Assembly: GCF_013912375.1 (NCBI RefSeq)
Contig: NZ_JACETV010000005.1
Span: 186,001 to 250,000 of the forward strand
Direction of reading: 5' to 3'
Source: Emticicia sp. BO119
Lineage (GTDB): Bacteria; Bacteroidota; Bacteroidia; Cytophagales; Spirosomataceae
Length of the DNA stretch: 64,000 bases
In this document: positions 42,531 through 52,000 of the stretch, piece by piece
Numbering within the stretch: the first letter of the stretch is position 1
How the letters are laid out: each line of letters opens with the position of its first letter
The notes under the pieces: generated by a model
The model's input: the letters and a program-made list of their open reading frames with translations, nothing else
What the model was told of the DNA's origin: nothing
Database searches by the model: none
Translations under genes and position numbers: made by a program

Positions 42531-44408
42531 TTATTTTTCTGTGCTCAACCAGTCTTTTCTTAATTTCAGTTGTGCTGTGGTTGGGTTATCAACCAGTTTC
42601 AATACGTTTTTCTCGGTTACATCAACTACCATTGCAGGCGACGACAACTTGATAATTTCTTCTTTGCCTTCGCTGTTCTTACGTGCCACTTCCATAGTTA
42701 CGATATCTCCTTCTTTGGTATTATTGTTATATTCATCTAAGATATGTTGCGCTTTCTGAATATCAAAGGCCTGGCCATTCAATGATACGATTTCGTCGTT
42801 CAACTGATAGCCCATTTTCTTACCAAATTCATTAACTTTGCTTATGTTACCAATCTTGATACGTTTGGTTTGAGCATTGAATCCTAAACTGATCCCTCCC
42901 AGACTGATTTTCTTGATAGTTGCCTCTGGCAGATATTCAATGCCTACTAATTGTAAGGTTTCACTTAATGGCAATGCTTCAGGGCCATCTACATATTTTG
43001 CAAAGAAATCACCGATTTGAGGGTAAGTCAAAGAAGTAATTTTATCGAACAATTCATTGTCTTTAAATGATTGCGTTTTACCATAAGTTTTAGCCAGGTC
43101 ACGCATCAGGGTTTGAGTACCATATTTGCCGTCTGACAACTGGCGTAGTTTAATATCTAAACATAAACCTATTAAAGCGCCTTTATTGTACACATTCATG
43201 TATTGGTTTTTGTATTTATCCAATACGCCAAGACTCATTTCAGTAAATGGCACTTTGTCGTTCATCATCTTCATGGTCGTCATTTTCTGACGTAACATAT
43301 CCAGATACTGCGGCATCTCAATCAGACCATATTTAATCTGCATGTGTCCGGCGGCATATTCAGTCAACCCCTCATACAACCACAAGTGTTTCGACATCTT
43401 TGGTTTATTATAATCAAAATCACCGATTTCTTCAGAATGGATACTCAAAGGCGTTACAATATGAAAAAACTCATGCGATGCCACGTCTTTCACCGTTTGT
43501 GAAAGCTCCTGAGAAGTACCTTCTGGTAAATAATAGAACGATGAATAAGAGTGCTCCAAAGCACCATAGCTCATCAGATTCGGATTATCAGACAACACAA
43601 TCAGGAAGGCATATTTCTGAATCGGCAATTTACCACCTAAATATTCCTTCTGAGCATTCAACAGAGAGTTGATGTTAGCCGCAATCTCTTTAGAATTAGC
43701 CTCTTTGTTAGGCGAGAATACCGATACAAGGATATCTGCACCACCGATTTTCAATACTGTTGTATCAGGTTGTGTATAAAGAATAGGTGCATCAGATAAA
43801 TCCATATAATTGGCTGCCTCAAATACATCTTTAGTGGCTGTAGTAGAAGCAAAGTTCATAGAAGTAGCTCCATAGAAACCCGTTGGTTTAGTAAACGAAA
43901 TCTGGTACGGTACCTTTTTCATACCCTCGAAATACCCGAAAAAGCAGAAAGTATTTACAGCAAATTTCTTATTGGCATCAATATCGCTTCCGGCAGGTTC
44001 AAAGATTTTCTCTCCCTTAATTTCAGGTGAATCCCAGGTATCATCTACTTTATAGGTGATTTTGCTAAGACTTTGCGCATTTTTGATAGTCCAGCTATTT
44101 ACATCAGGTTTTTCGACAGATAACACCTCTCCATTTGCGTTATAGGCTTTAAAGTCTGATACAAAACGACCAAAATCATAATTGGCATAAGTACCTGGTA
44201 CAATTTTTGGCAAAAAATAAGTTATTTCATCAGAACTGATTTTCGGCGCAATTAAAGTAACCTCTAATTTGTCGTTTTCTACTTTGGTTAAATCGACAGA
44301 AAATTGATAGAGGTTATCTTTTTGTGTGGCAGAGCTACTCACAGATGCTTTTCTGGTACAAGCCGTCATTACAGCCATAGTCAGAAGCATATAAGCTATT
44401 CTTTTCAT
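42531..44408 (-). CDS. M61-family peptidase with PDZ domain, lipoprotein
   Basis: A 625-aa protein with lipobox MAVMTACTR (Cys17). The M61 glycyl-aminopeptidase-like catalytic region has VASHEFFHIVTPLSIH near residue 310 (HExxH zinc site) and LYEGLTEYAAGHM for the third ligand. An N-terminal beta-domain (PGTYANYDFGRFV) precedes it. A PDZ domain near residues 505-600 contains KMGYQLNDEIVSLNGQAFD. It likely degrades peptides in the periplasm. A -7 box (TAACTTTG) lies upstream, and a strong terminator follows. Family secure, substrate unknown. Confidence 0.9.
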   Translation of the reverse strand: MKRIAYMLLTMAVMTACTRKASVSSSATQKDNLYQFSVDLTKVENDKLEVTLIAPKISSDEITYFLPKIVPGTYANYDFGRFVSDFKAYNANGEVLSVEKPDVNSWTIKNAQSLSKITYKVDDTWDSPEIKGEKIFEPAGSDIDANKKFAVNTFCFFGYFEGMKKVPYQISFTKPTGFYGATSMNFASTTATKDVFEAANYMDLSDAPILYTQPDTTVLKIGGADILVSVFSPNKEANSKEIAANINSLLNAQKEYLGGKLPIQKYAFLIVLSDNPNLMSYGALEHSYSSFYYLPEGTSQELSQTVKDVASHEFFHIVTPLSIHSEEIGDFDYNKPKMSKHLWLYEGLTEYAAGHMQIKYGLIEMPQYLDMLRQKMTTMKMMNDKVPFTEMSLGVLDKYKNQYMNVYNKGALIGLCLDIKLRQLSDGKYGTQTLMRDLAKTYGKTQSFKDNELFDKITSLTYPQIGDFFAKYVDGPEALPLSETLQLVGIEYLPEATIKKISLGGISLGFNAQTKRIKIGNISKVNEFGKKMGYQLNDEIVSLNGQAFDIQKAQHILDEYNNNTKEGDIVTMEVARKNSEGKEEIIKLSSPAMVVDVTEKNVLKLVDNPTTAQLKLRKDWLSTEK

Positions 44409-44461
44409 AGATATTTAATTATAGTTTGTTAAAATAAAACTCACTTGGTTCTAAAAACGTG

Positions 44462-44469
44462 CAAAGTTA
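44462..44469 (-). promoter_or_regulatory. -7 box for the M61 peptidase gene
   Basis: On the minus strand TAACTTTG matches TAnnTTTG and is followed by CACG. It lies 54 bp upstream of the ATG at 44408. Confidence 0.5.
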
Positions 44470-44570
44470 CCAATTCGTATGAGACTATAAAATAGACCGA
44501 GAAATCAATAAGCTGATAATGACGGTAAATTCATTAGCCATGAGTCAAAAACAAGATTCATCTTTTAACC

Positions 44571-45686
44571 TCAGTTAACATCTTTCCCCTCTTCCAGTTT
44601 TTTAATCATTGCCTCTACACTGTTTTTATTCAAATCGTCAGGGGCTTGTGCTAAAGCTGCTCTTAAATATTCTAAGGCTTTTTTGTAATCGCCATTGGCG
44701 GAGTATCCTCTTCCTAAACCTACATTGGTAGTAAACACATTTGGGTTTTTGTCATAATTGGTTTTAAAAACTTTCAGAGCTTCTTGTGGCTGTTTCATAC
44801 CTATCAACCGACGACCGTACTGATGTAACTCTATCATGCTACCCATAGGCACGGCTTCGTCCATTATGGCCTTGGCTTCTGCCATTCTATTTAGTCTGGC
44901 CAATACCGCCGCCTTGGTGCTTAGTGTCTGAAAATTCTTTTGTCCTACAAAACGAGCCGTTATAGCCTCGTCGGCCCAGGCAAGTGCCTGTTCTAACTCT
45001 ATATTATTCTGCAAACAAAAATTGGCCGCCTGAACAAAGGATTCCCACTTAAAGCCGGGCTTGGTATGCAATTCGTTTCTGAAAGACGCCAGTTGAATTT
45101 TGTTTACATCAGCATCTACCTTAAATGGTATCATTCGTTTTTCCCACAACAGGGCAATAGTAGCCGAATTATCGGTCTGATTCATAAACTCATATTTCAG
45201 CCACTCTACACTTTTTTCTAAAGGCTCGCTTTTTACATTTACACGCAGAGCATCTTGTACAGGGTCATAGTAAAAACTTCCCCAAGAATTATTAGCCTTT
45301 GAGAAAATCAGGATATTATCTGTTTCTCCTAAAATAATATGAAACCCATACGTGCCAGCCGCTAAGTCTTTTCCCTCTATTTTTACATTGTTCGAGAAAC
45401 TGATCGTAGTATTTTCATTAGCTCCTGCCCGCCAAGGAGCAGCCTTGCTTGTGCCAAAACCTAAATCAACAAGACCATAATGAGCTACCGGCGTTCCCCA
45501 GATTTTTCCTTCTCGGCCCTTTACTCCCGGACGCCCATAAGTAATAGTGATATTTACTAACCCTATTTGCTCAGATACTGTAGCTTTTTTATTACCTCCG
45601 TCTGGAGCAGAAGTCAGATCGCCCTGTGCATAAGTCATCAGGCCTGCCGATAGCAAGGCAAAAGCAAGTAAAACTGTCTTTGTCAT
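44571..45686 (-). CDS. Secreted DUF2911 protein with C-terminal TPR
   Basis: A 371-aa protein with signal peptide LLSAGLMTYA. Residues about 30-180 are a DUF2911 domain: ITYGRPGVKGREGKIWG, PWRAGANENTTISFSNNV and FYYDPVQDALRV. Residues about 240-370 carry tetratricopeptide helices, such as ALAWADEAITARFVG and YSANGDYKKALEYLRAALA. DUF2911 is found almost only in Bacteroidota and its role is unknown. A stand-alone DUF2911 paralogue is at 55007-55534. It lies upstream of the M61 gene on the same strand. Confidence 0.87.
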   Translation of the reverse strand: MTKTVLLAFALLSAGLMTYAQGDLTSAPDGGNKKATVSEQIGLVNITITYGRPGVKGREGKIWGTPVAHYGLVDLGFGTSKAAPWRAGANENTTISFSNNVKIEGKDLAAGTYGFHIILGETDNILIFSKANNSWGSFYYDPVQDALRVNVKSEPLEKSVEWLKYEFMNQTDNSATIALLWEKRMIPFKVDADVNKIQLASFRNELHTKPGFKWESFVQAANFCLQNNIELEQALAWADEAITARFVGQKNFQTLSTKAAVLARLNRMAEAKAIMDEAVPMGSMIELHQYGRRLIGMKQPQEALKVFKTNYDKNPNVFTTNVGLGRGYSANGDYKKALEYLRAALAQAPDDLNKNSVEAMIKKLEEGKDVN

Positions 45687-45901
45687 GATTTTGAGATTGT
45701 TGATTAAATAATAGTTATGATACAGTATTATGATATACCCTATTCGAAGCTTTTAAGAAGCATGGCAAATAACTAAAAAAAAATATGTTTGCTATCACCC
45801 ATTTTTGGGGATATTTCGTTGTTATTACATAAGAACACCTTTTCTACCTCTTCAAATACCTCTTTCAGCTTGTCTTCGTGGCTAAACATCTATGTACAAA
45901 A

Positions 45902-45933
45902 TTGTATAATAGTAATAGAAAACTTTATTTTTG
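45902..45933 (+). promoter_or_regulatory. Promoter of the PhzF-like gene
   Basis: TTG at 45902-45904, a 21-bp spacer and TATTTTTG at 45926-45933 match the consensus exactly. The predicted leader is about 18 nt, ending at the ATG at 45955. Confidence 0.72.
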
Positions 45934-45954
45934 CGAATCTTAACTCATACAATC

Positions 45955-46839
45955 ATGGTATTAGATTTTTCAATTGTCGACGTATTCGCCGAGCAAAAAT
46001 ATCAAGGTAATCAATTAGCTGTTTTTCATAATGCAAATGGATTGTCAGATGAACAAATGCTCAGGATTGCCCGCGAAATCGGTTTTCAGGAATCAACTTT
46101 TGTAATATCTGATAAGGGTGATGAAGGTGCATATGATGTGAGAATTTTTACACCTGAATACGAAGTACCTTTTGCCGGACATCCGACTCTTGGAACAGCA
46201 TTCGTGCTGAAGAAAGAGTCTGATACCGAAATAACCCTGAATCTGAAAGCGGGTAGAGTACCCGTAACTTTAACTGAAGAAACCCTCTGGCTTGAAATAA
46301 GCAATCCGACTTTCGGAGAAACCTTTACAACAACCATAGCTGCGCTATTAGGTTTATATCCGGAAGATATTGACGAAACCTTACCAGTACAATTAGTTTC
46401 AACCGGGCTACCCTATCTGATTATTCCAGTAAAAACCCTGAGAGCCGTTCAGGAAATCCATCTCGAAGATATAACTGTGAAAGAATGGCTGACAGAGCAT
46501 AAACTTTACAAAACCAATTCGCCAGATGGGCTGACAGTTGCTTTTTTTGTATTTACAGACGAGACTCATGCACACGCCAATCATTTACATGCGCGTATGT
46601 TCTGTCTGGAAAACGATAAAATTGTAGAAGATGCTGCTACAGGAAGCGCTAACTCTTGCTTATTGGCTTATCTGCTTAAATACGAACTACCGATGATACA
46701 CAAATTAGTAGAGCAGGGATACGAAATAAAACGCCCGTCATTAATCAATATCAAAGGGGAGTTGAATCAGGAAGGAAAATATAAACTACAGGTAGGTGGT
46801 AAAGTTCAACTCGTCGCACAGGGCAAATGGTTTGTGTAG
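45955..46839 (+). CDS. PhzF-family isomerase-like protein
   Basis: A 294-aa protein from the ATG at 45955 (MVLDFSIVDVFAEQ); the longer frame begins at a TTG inside the -7 box and is ruled out. PhzF features are KYQGNQLAVF, the catalytic glutamate Glu46 in IGFQESTFV, FAGHPTLGTAFVL and DAATGSANSCLLAYL. Two pseudosymmetric halves of the DAP-epimerase fold are expected. In phenazine producers PhzF isomerises a cyclohexadiene; most other members have unknown substrates, and no phenazine genes are here. Family secure. Confidence 0.88.
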   Translation: MVLDFSIVDVFAEQKYQGNQLAVFHNANGLSDEQMLRIAREIGFQESTFVISDKGDEGAYDVRIFTPEYEVPFAGHPTLGTAFVLKKESDTEITLNLKAGRVPVTLTEETLWLEISNPTFGETFTTTIAALLGLYPEDIDETLPVQLVSTGLPYLIIPVKTLRAVQEIHLEDITVKEWLTEHKLYKTNSPDGLTVAFFVFTDETHAHANHLHARMFCLENDKIVEDAATGSANSCLLAYLLKYELPMIHKLVEQGYEIKRPSLINIKGELNQEGKYKLQVGGKVQLVAQGKWFV

Positions 46840-46901
46840 AAGCAAAAATTTACGATTTTTGTACTACCGACCTGAACACTTAACAATTTAACCTAAGCCC
46901 G

Positions 46902-47684
46902 ATGGCAAAAAATACATTCCGAAGCAAAACACCTCCACCTGCCAAAGCATCAGCCGCCTCATCCAAATCCAGACTATCCTCAGTTTGGGTCAGGCTCAAG
47001 CGCACGCTCTTCAGGTTTATCATATTTTTCTTTACCTCTACTATCAGTGCTGTTATCCTCTTCAAATTCGTACCTGTACCTTTTACAGCAACCATGCTTT
47101 CAAGGAAGATTGAAGCCATTGCTGACGGAAAAGACAGCGAGATTTATTATGAATGGAAATCGTACGACAAAATATCAAAAGAAGCGCCTCTGGCTATAGT
47201 AGCCGCCGAAGACCAGCTTTTTCCAGAGCATTATGGATTTGACTTTAAATCGATGGGTAATGCTTTTCAGCGCAATATGAAAGGAAAGAAAATCCGGGGT
47301 GCCAGTACCATTTCACAACAGGTAGCTAAAAATGTATTTCTATGGCAAACCCGAAGCTATATCAGAAAAGCCATTGAAGTATATTTTACAGCACTTATAG
47401 AATTGATATGGGGTAAACAACGTATTCTGGAAGTATATCTGAACGTAGCTGAAATGGGTAGTATGACATTTGGTGTAGAAGAAGCCTCTAAACGCTATTT
47501 CGGAAAATCAGCCAAAGACCTTACCCGCGATCAGGCTGCCCGTATAGCGGCAGTATTACCAAGCCCTATTAAATGGTCTATTGCTAAGCCGGGGCCTTAT
47601 GTGGTTCGTCGCACCGGACAAATCGCCCGCCAGATGCGAGCATTGGGTGGCCCGGCGTATTTGAGTGGGTTGAGGAAGTTTTAA
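46902..47684 (+). CDS. mtgA: Monofunctional peptidoglycan transglycosylase
   Basis: A 260-aa protein with one membrane segment (FIIFFFTSTISAVILF, about 38-54) after a basic serine-rich N-terminus. The GT51 domain has APLAIVAAEDQLFPEHYGFD with the catalytic glutamate, RGASTISQQVAKNVFLW, IEVYFTALIELIWGKQRILEVYLNVAEMG-type helices and AARIAAVLPSP. It polymerises lipid II into glycan strands at the inner membrane without a transpeptidase domain. It follows the PhzF-like gene by 62 bp and converges on a thioredoxin-like gene. Assignment secure. Confidence 0.93.
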   Translation: MAKNTFRSKTPPPAKASAASSKSRLSSVWVRLKRTLFRFIIFFFTSTISAVILFKFVPVPFTATMLSRKIEAIADGKDSEIYYEWKSYDKISKEAPLAIVAAEDQLFPEHYGFDFKSMGNAFQRNMKGKKIRGASTISQQVAKNVFLWQTRSYIRKAIEVYFTALIELIWGKQRILEVYLNVAEMGSMTFGVEEASKRYFGKSAKDLTRDQAARIAAVLPSPIKWSIAKPGPYVVRRTGQIARQMRALGGPAYLSGLRKF

Positions 47685-47692
47685 AAATATTA

Positions 47693-48892
47693 TTATCTCA
47701 ACTCCGCCTCTAAATCATTAATTTTCTTCAAATCCAATTTGCCTATTGTAGCATATTTTCTGGCCTCAACTAAATCTTTTTTGGCAGCAGGTATATTGCC
47801 TTTCCGTTGTTGTACACGGGCAGACTGGTAATAAGATTCTGTCAGCTGATTATTATCTTTCAGAAGTGCACGTCCCTGCATAATATACTTTTCAGCTTGC
47901 AGCACGTAAGTTTTATCAGTAGTGATGTCAAGAACAAAAGACCCGATAAAGGTGAGCGCAGCGCCATTAGTGGCTAATTTTCTGGCAAAATTATCAATGA
48001 CCCCTATCGCCTGGTCGGTGTGACCTTCTCTTACCAATGCTTTAGCTTCAAATTGCCACGTAGCACCTTCGGCATATTGCCCAAAGCCCACCTTGTTCAT
48101 GTATTCCTTAACCTTATTAATTTTAGCCGAAGGATAGGACTGTCCTCTCAAACTATACAAAGAGCTCTGGATTATCACACCAAAGATATTCTGCTCGCCT
48201 CTTGGGTGCCCTCCGGCTGTTTCATAGTTTTTGGCTTCCTCCACATGGTTGAGCCAATATTGGGCAAAACCATTATCAATATCTTCCACTACTTTTTTGG
48301 TAATCGCCCAGCTAATCGGGCTATTCAGGTCTTCTTTAGGAAATACATCATACACAGCTTTGGCAACTGCCAGGTTGGTAGCCGTATCTTTTACTACACG
48401 GCTGTAATAAGCATAACTGATTAAGAAATTCAAATCTTTTTCTCCGGCTTCGTAGCGCTTTTTATAACTTGATGCTCTTTTATCAGGATCGAGTGCTATC
48501 TTTCCTATGGCAATTACCCCGTCTTCCTTGGGTTCGCCTGCCTCTGTCTGATGCACTAAATTCTTATCCGGGTCGAAAAACAGAAACAATGGAAAGTTTG
48601 GCAAATGAATATTCTTACTATTCAGAAACTTTACCTGATCTGCTTTCTCTCCATTGAGTTTATAATTAATAAAATTTTTGTTATAAAACTCCCCTACTTT
48701 CGCCGATTTTAGTATAGGCTCAAAACTCATACAGATTGGGCAAGTAGGTAGATAACATTCGACATATACCAGTTTGTTTTCAGCTTTTGCTTTCTTGAAT
48801 GCAGTGTCAATATCTGTTTCCCAGACAATGCTCTGAGCAAAACTCAATTGTGCAAACAGCGCACAGGCAAACAATACATATATTTTCTTCAT
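47693..48892 (-). CDS. Secreted thioredoxin-like protein with TPR-like C-terminus
   Basis: A 399-aa protein with signal peptide ALFAQLSFA then QSIVW. The thioredoxin-like domain (residues about 22-130) has the redox motif CPIC (Cys51 and Cys54) in ECYLPTCPICMSF and a cis-proline region in HLPNFPLFLFF. Residues about 170-399 are helical and resemble TPR-type repeats (YYQSARVQQRKGNIPAAKKDLVEARK). It likely reduces or isomerises disulfides in the periplasm. A promoter of good form lies upstream. Its stop is 8 bp from the mtgA stop, so the two converge closely. Confidence 0.83.
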   Translation of the reverse strand: MKKIYVLFACALFAQLSFAQSIVWETDIDTAFKKAKAENKLVYVECYLPTCPICMSFEPILKSAKVGEFYNKNFINYKLNGEKADQVKFLNSKNIHLPNFPLFLFFDPDKNLVHQTEAGEPKEDGVIAIGKIALDPDKRASSYKKRYEAGEKDLNFLISYAYYSRVVKDTATNLAVAKAVYDVFPKEDLNSPISWAITKKVVEDIDNGFAQYWLNHVEEAKNYETAGGHPRGEQNIFGVIIQSSLYSLRGQSYPSAKINKVKEYMNKVGFGQYAEGATWQFEAKALVREGHTDQAIGVIDNFARKLATNGAALTFIGSFVLDITTDKTYVLQAEKYIMQGRALLKDNNQLTESYYQSARVQQRKGNIPAAKKDLVEARKYATIGKLDLKKINDLEAELR

Positions 48893-48913
48893 AATAAGGC
48901 TTTAATCAAGCAA

Positions 48914-48945
48914 CAAAGTAAAGAAGAAAACTGATTGGCACAAAA
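48914..48945 (-). promoter_or_regulatory. Promoter of the thioredoxin-like gene
   Basis: On the minus strand TTTTG (48945-48941), a 19-bp spacer and TTACTTTG (48921-48914) fit the consensus with one mismatch in the -7 box. The leader is about 18 nt. Confidence 0.6.
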
Positions 48946-49073
48946 TCATTAACATTTCCTTAAGTTTTTTTTGCATAGAGCAAGGAACAAATGATTAAAC
49001 ACTGAAGTTTTCCTTGAAGTAATCTTTATCTAAAACTTTCCTGAAGTCCTCTGCCACTCACTGCCCCATTGCT

Positions 49074-52000
49074 CTAATTACATCCCTTAATCTCTGCCTT
49101 AAACACACTTCTTGAATCAGCCACAAAGCCCGGTTTCAGTAAAATTGATTTGCCTGCCTCAAATGTCACCACAGGCGCTGGTGTAAAATCAGGGTCACCG
49201 ATTTTCTTATTCGATTCTATGGTATCAACAGCTTTTACCAGTTCAGTACCTGTGCTGATATTAGCACTCACTGCCACAGCTGAGGTCGTTACAGTTACAT
49301 CAACTGAGGCAAAACCACCTGCACTACATTGTGCCAGATAAGTAGTACTTGCGGCAGGACTAACCGTGATAGAAGTGCCAGTTCTTGTACTTACTCCATC
49401 TAACCAGGTGATGTTTCCACTACAACCTCCTGCAGTCAGCATAACCGATGAATTAGGGCATATCACTGGTTTTTCAGGGGTAACGGTAATAATGTTTTTA
49501 CTACCACAATTTGTGCCTGCTGTTATTGTAATACTCTTTTCAGCACCTTTACAACCAGCGTTCGACTCACACCACCCTTTGTATGTACCCGGTTCGGTTA
49601 CAGCTCTTGTACTTTTAACATATCCACTTGGTACATCTCCATTAGATGGTGTTGAGTTACTCCAGTAAAAAATATCTGATACACTTGTACATTGGGCTGT
49701 AAGTACAACTGTATTACCCCTACAGATGGTGGCATTATCGGTTGTAATGACAGGTTGTTCTGGCACCCGATTTACGCTCACAGTAAATACAAGAGATGAA
49801 TCACTATTGCAACCGTCATAAGCCGCAATGACTCGGTATGAAGTAGTAACAGCTGGTGAAACATTAGTAGAAAGACCTGTTGCCCCATCTGACCAATAAA
49901 AGATAGCTGCCGGATTGTTAGTCAGACCAGAAGTCGATAATATTACACTTTCACCTTTGCAAAGAGTGTTTCTACCTGATATAATAGGCGTTGCTGGTTT
50001 TGGTTTAACAATGACATCATCAGTAATCACTCTTTCACTATTGCATATACCATTAATACAGGCTACATAGTACCTGATATTCGATACCGGAGCGTGATTG
50101 AAGTAGTTACCTGTTCCGATACTGGTTGTTCCAGTAGCTGAGTTATACCATTTAACGGTACCTATCGGACAAGTAGCCGACAAGGTAATTTCCTCTCCTT
50201 TACAGATTTCTGTATCACTAACTGACACACCAACAGGATTAGTCGGTTGCTCGGTTACTACTACTTCAGCAGTAGCAACACTTTCACTAAAGCAAGTTCC
50301 ATTTGAACAAGTAGCATGATAAACCGTACTTACATTCGGTTTATAGGTAAAGGCCGTATCAGGGTCCATACTTGTTTTATACCAGTGTAGAGTTCCTACC
50401 AGACATGAGCCCGACAAAGTAATTGTTTCACCATTGCAGATAGCTGTTTTACTGACAGCCACACCTGTTGGATTACTAACTTGTTGATAAACTACTATCT
50501 CGTTTAAAGCGACTCTTGAACTTTTGCAATTGCCATTCTCACAGGCAACATAATAGGTTGTCGTAGTGGTCGGTCGACCAATAAAATACTCTCCGGTTCC
50601 CAGGGCTGTTCCTCCGGTTGCTGAATTATACCAGGTTATAGTGCCTTTAGCACAGGAAGCATTTAAATAAACACCAGTACCCTCGCAAAGCTGGGTTCCC
50701 CCCTGAAACAAGTCGGTTGGAATAGTTGGTTGCTCGGTTACAAATACTGGCTCAGTAGGTAAATAGCTGCTTATACAAGGCCCATTCATACAATAGGCAT
50801 AATAAACACTGTTTTCGGTAGGTGTGCGGTTAGGCACAAGGTCATATTGTTCCACTCCTACGGCTGTATAGGCTCTTATCCATTTTACCTCTCCTACAGA
50901 ACAAGTGGCCGATAAAGTAACACTATCACCGCTGCAAATAGCTGTTTTACTGACTGTTACTCCGGTAGGGTCTAATGGTCTCACATAAAACACAATTTCT
51001 TCCATAGCTACTCTTTCACTGCTACAATAAGTGGTTTTGCAGGCAGCATAATAAGTAATGGTTTTGGTTATGGCAGCGTAAACAGTTGCTCCCTCATAAG
51101 CAGGTGTTGTAGCAGTAGCAGAATCATACCATTTAAGTGTTCCGGTAGCACAAGAACCGCTTAAACCTATAGACATTTCACCACAAGCCTTTGTATCCCA
51201 TTGGGAAAGATTAGTTGGTTTGCCTGGCGTTGGTCTTACTGTTACTTCTCCTGTGGCTACTCTCTCACTTTTGCAATTAATATTCTCGCATGCGGCATAA
51301 TAAGTGGTATTCACAGTTGGGTTATGGTCAAAATGTTCACCTGTTCCCAGAGCAGTTGTAGCAGTAGCTGAATCATACCAGATTACCTCACCTATAGCGC
51401 AATCAGCACCCAGATAAACAGGTTCACCACTACAAATCACAGAATTATAAGCTGTCACATTCAGTGGATTAGTTGGTTGCTTAGTCACCACAACCATATC
51501 GGTATTGGCCATTTCACTCTTGCAATCACCATTAATACATACAGCATAATAAGTGTAGGTATCTGTTGGTGTAAGACTCAGACTGTTGCCTGTGCCAATG
51601 CTTGTATCGGCTATGGAATCATTATACCAGGTAATTGTTCCAATATCACAGGTAGCGGTCAGGGTAATGCTTGTTCCACTACAAATAGCTGTCTTATCTA
51701 CTGAAACCCCTGTTGGCTTGGAAGGCGTAGCAGTTACCACAACTTGTTGAGTAATTACCCTGCCGCTCTCACAAATACCGTTTATACACATAGCATAATA
51801 CTTAGTGTTGGTCATTGGAGCTTGAGTAATAATTGACCCCGTTTCAAGAAATATATCTTCGTCCTGTCCTATTTTATACCAGGCAACCTCTCCTATCGAA
51901 CAATAAGCTGATAAAGTAATATTCGTGCCACTACAAATAGCAGTCTCACTTACCGAAACGTCCGTAGGGTCAACCGGTTGCTCTGTTACGGTTACTGTAC

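Noticed and set aside
49074-49200. Standard type IX sorting domain at the C-terminus of the giant protein
   Set aside because: The tail matches the coathanger-like ending (LLKPGFVADSR) rather than the usual Por secretion tail with its terminal KVxKK-type strand.
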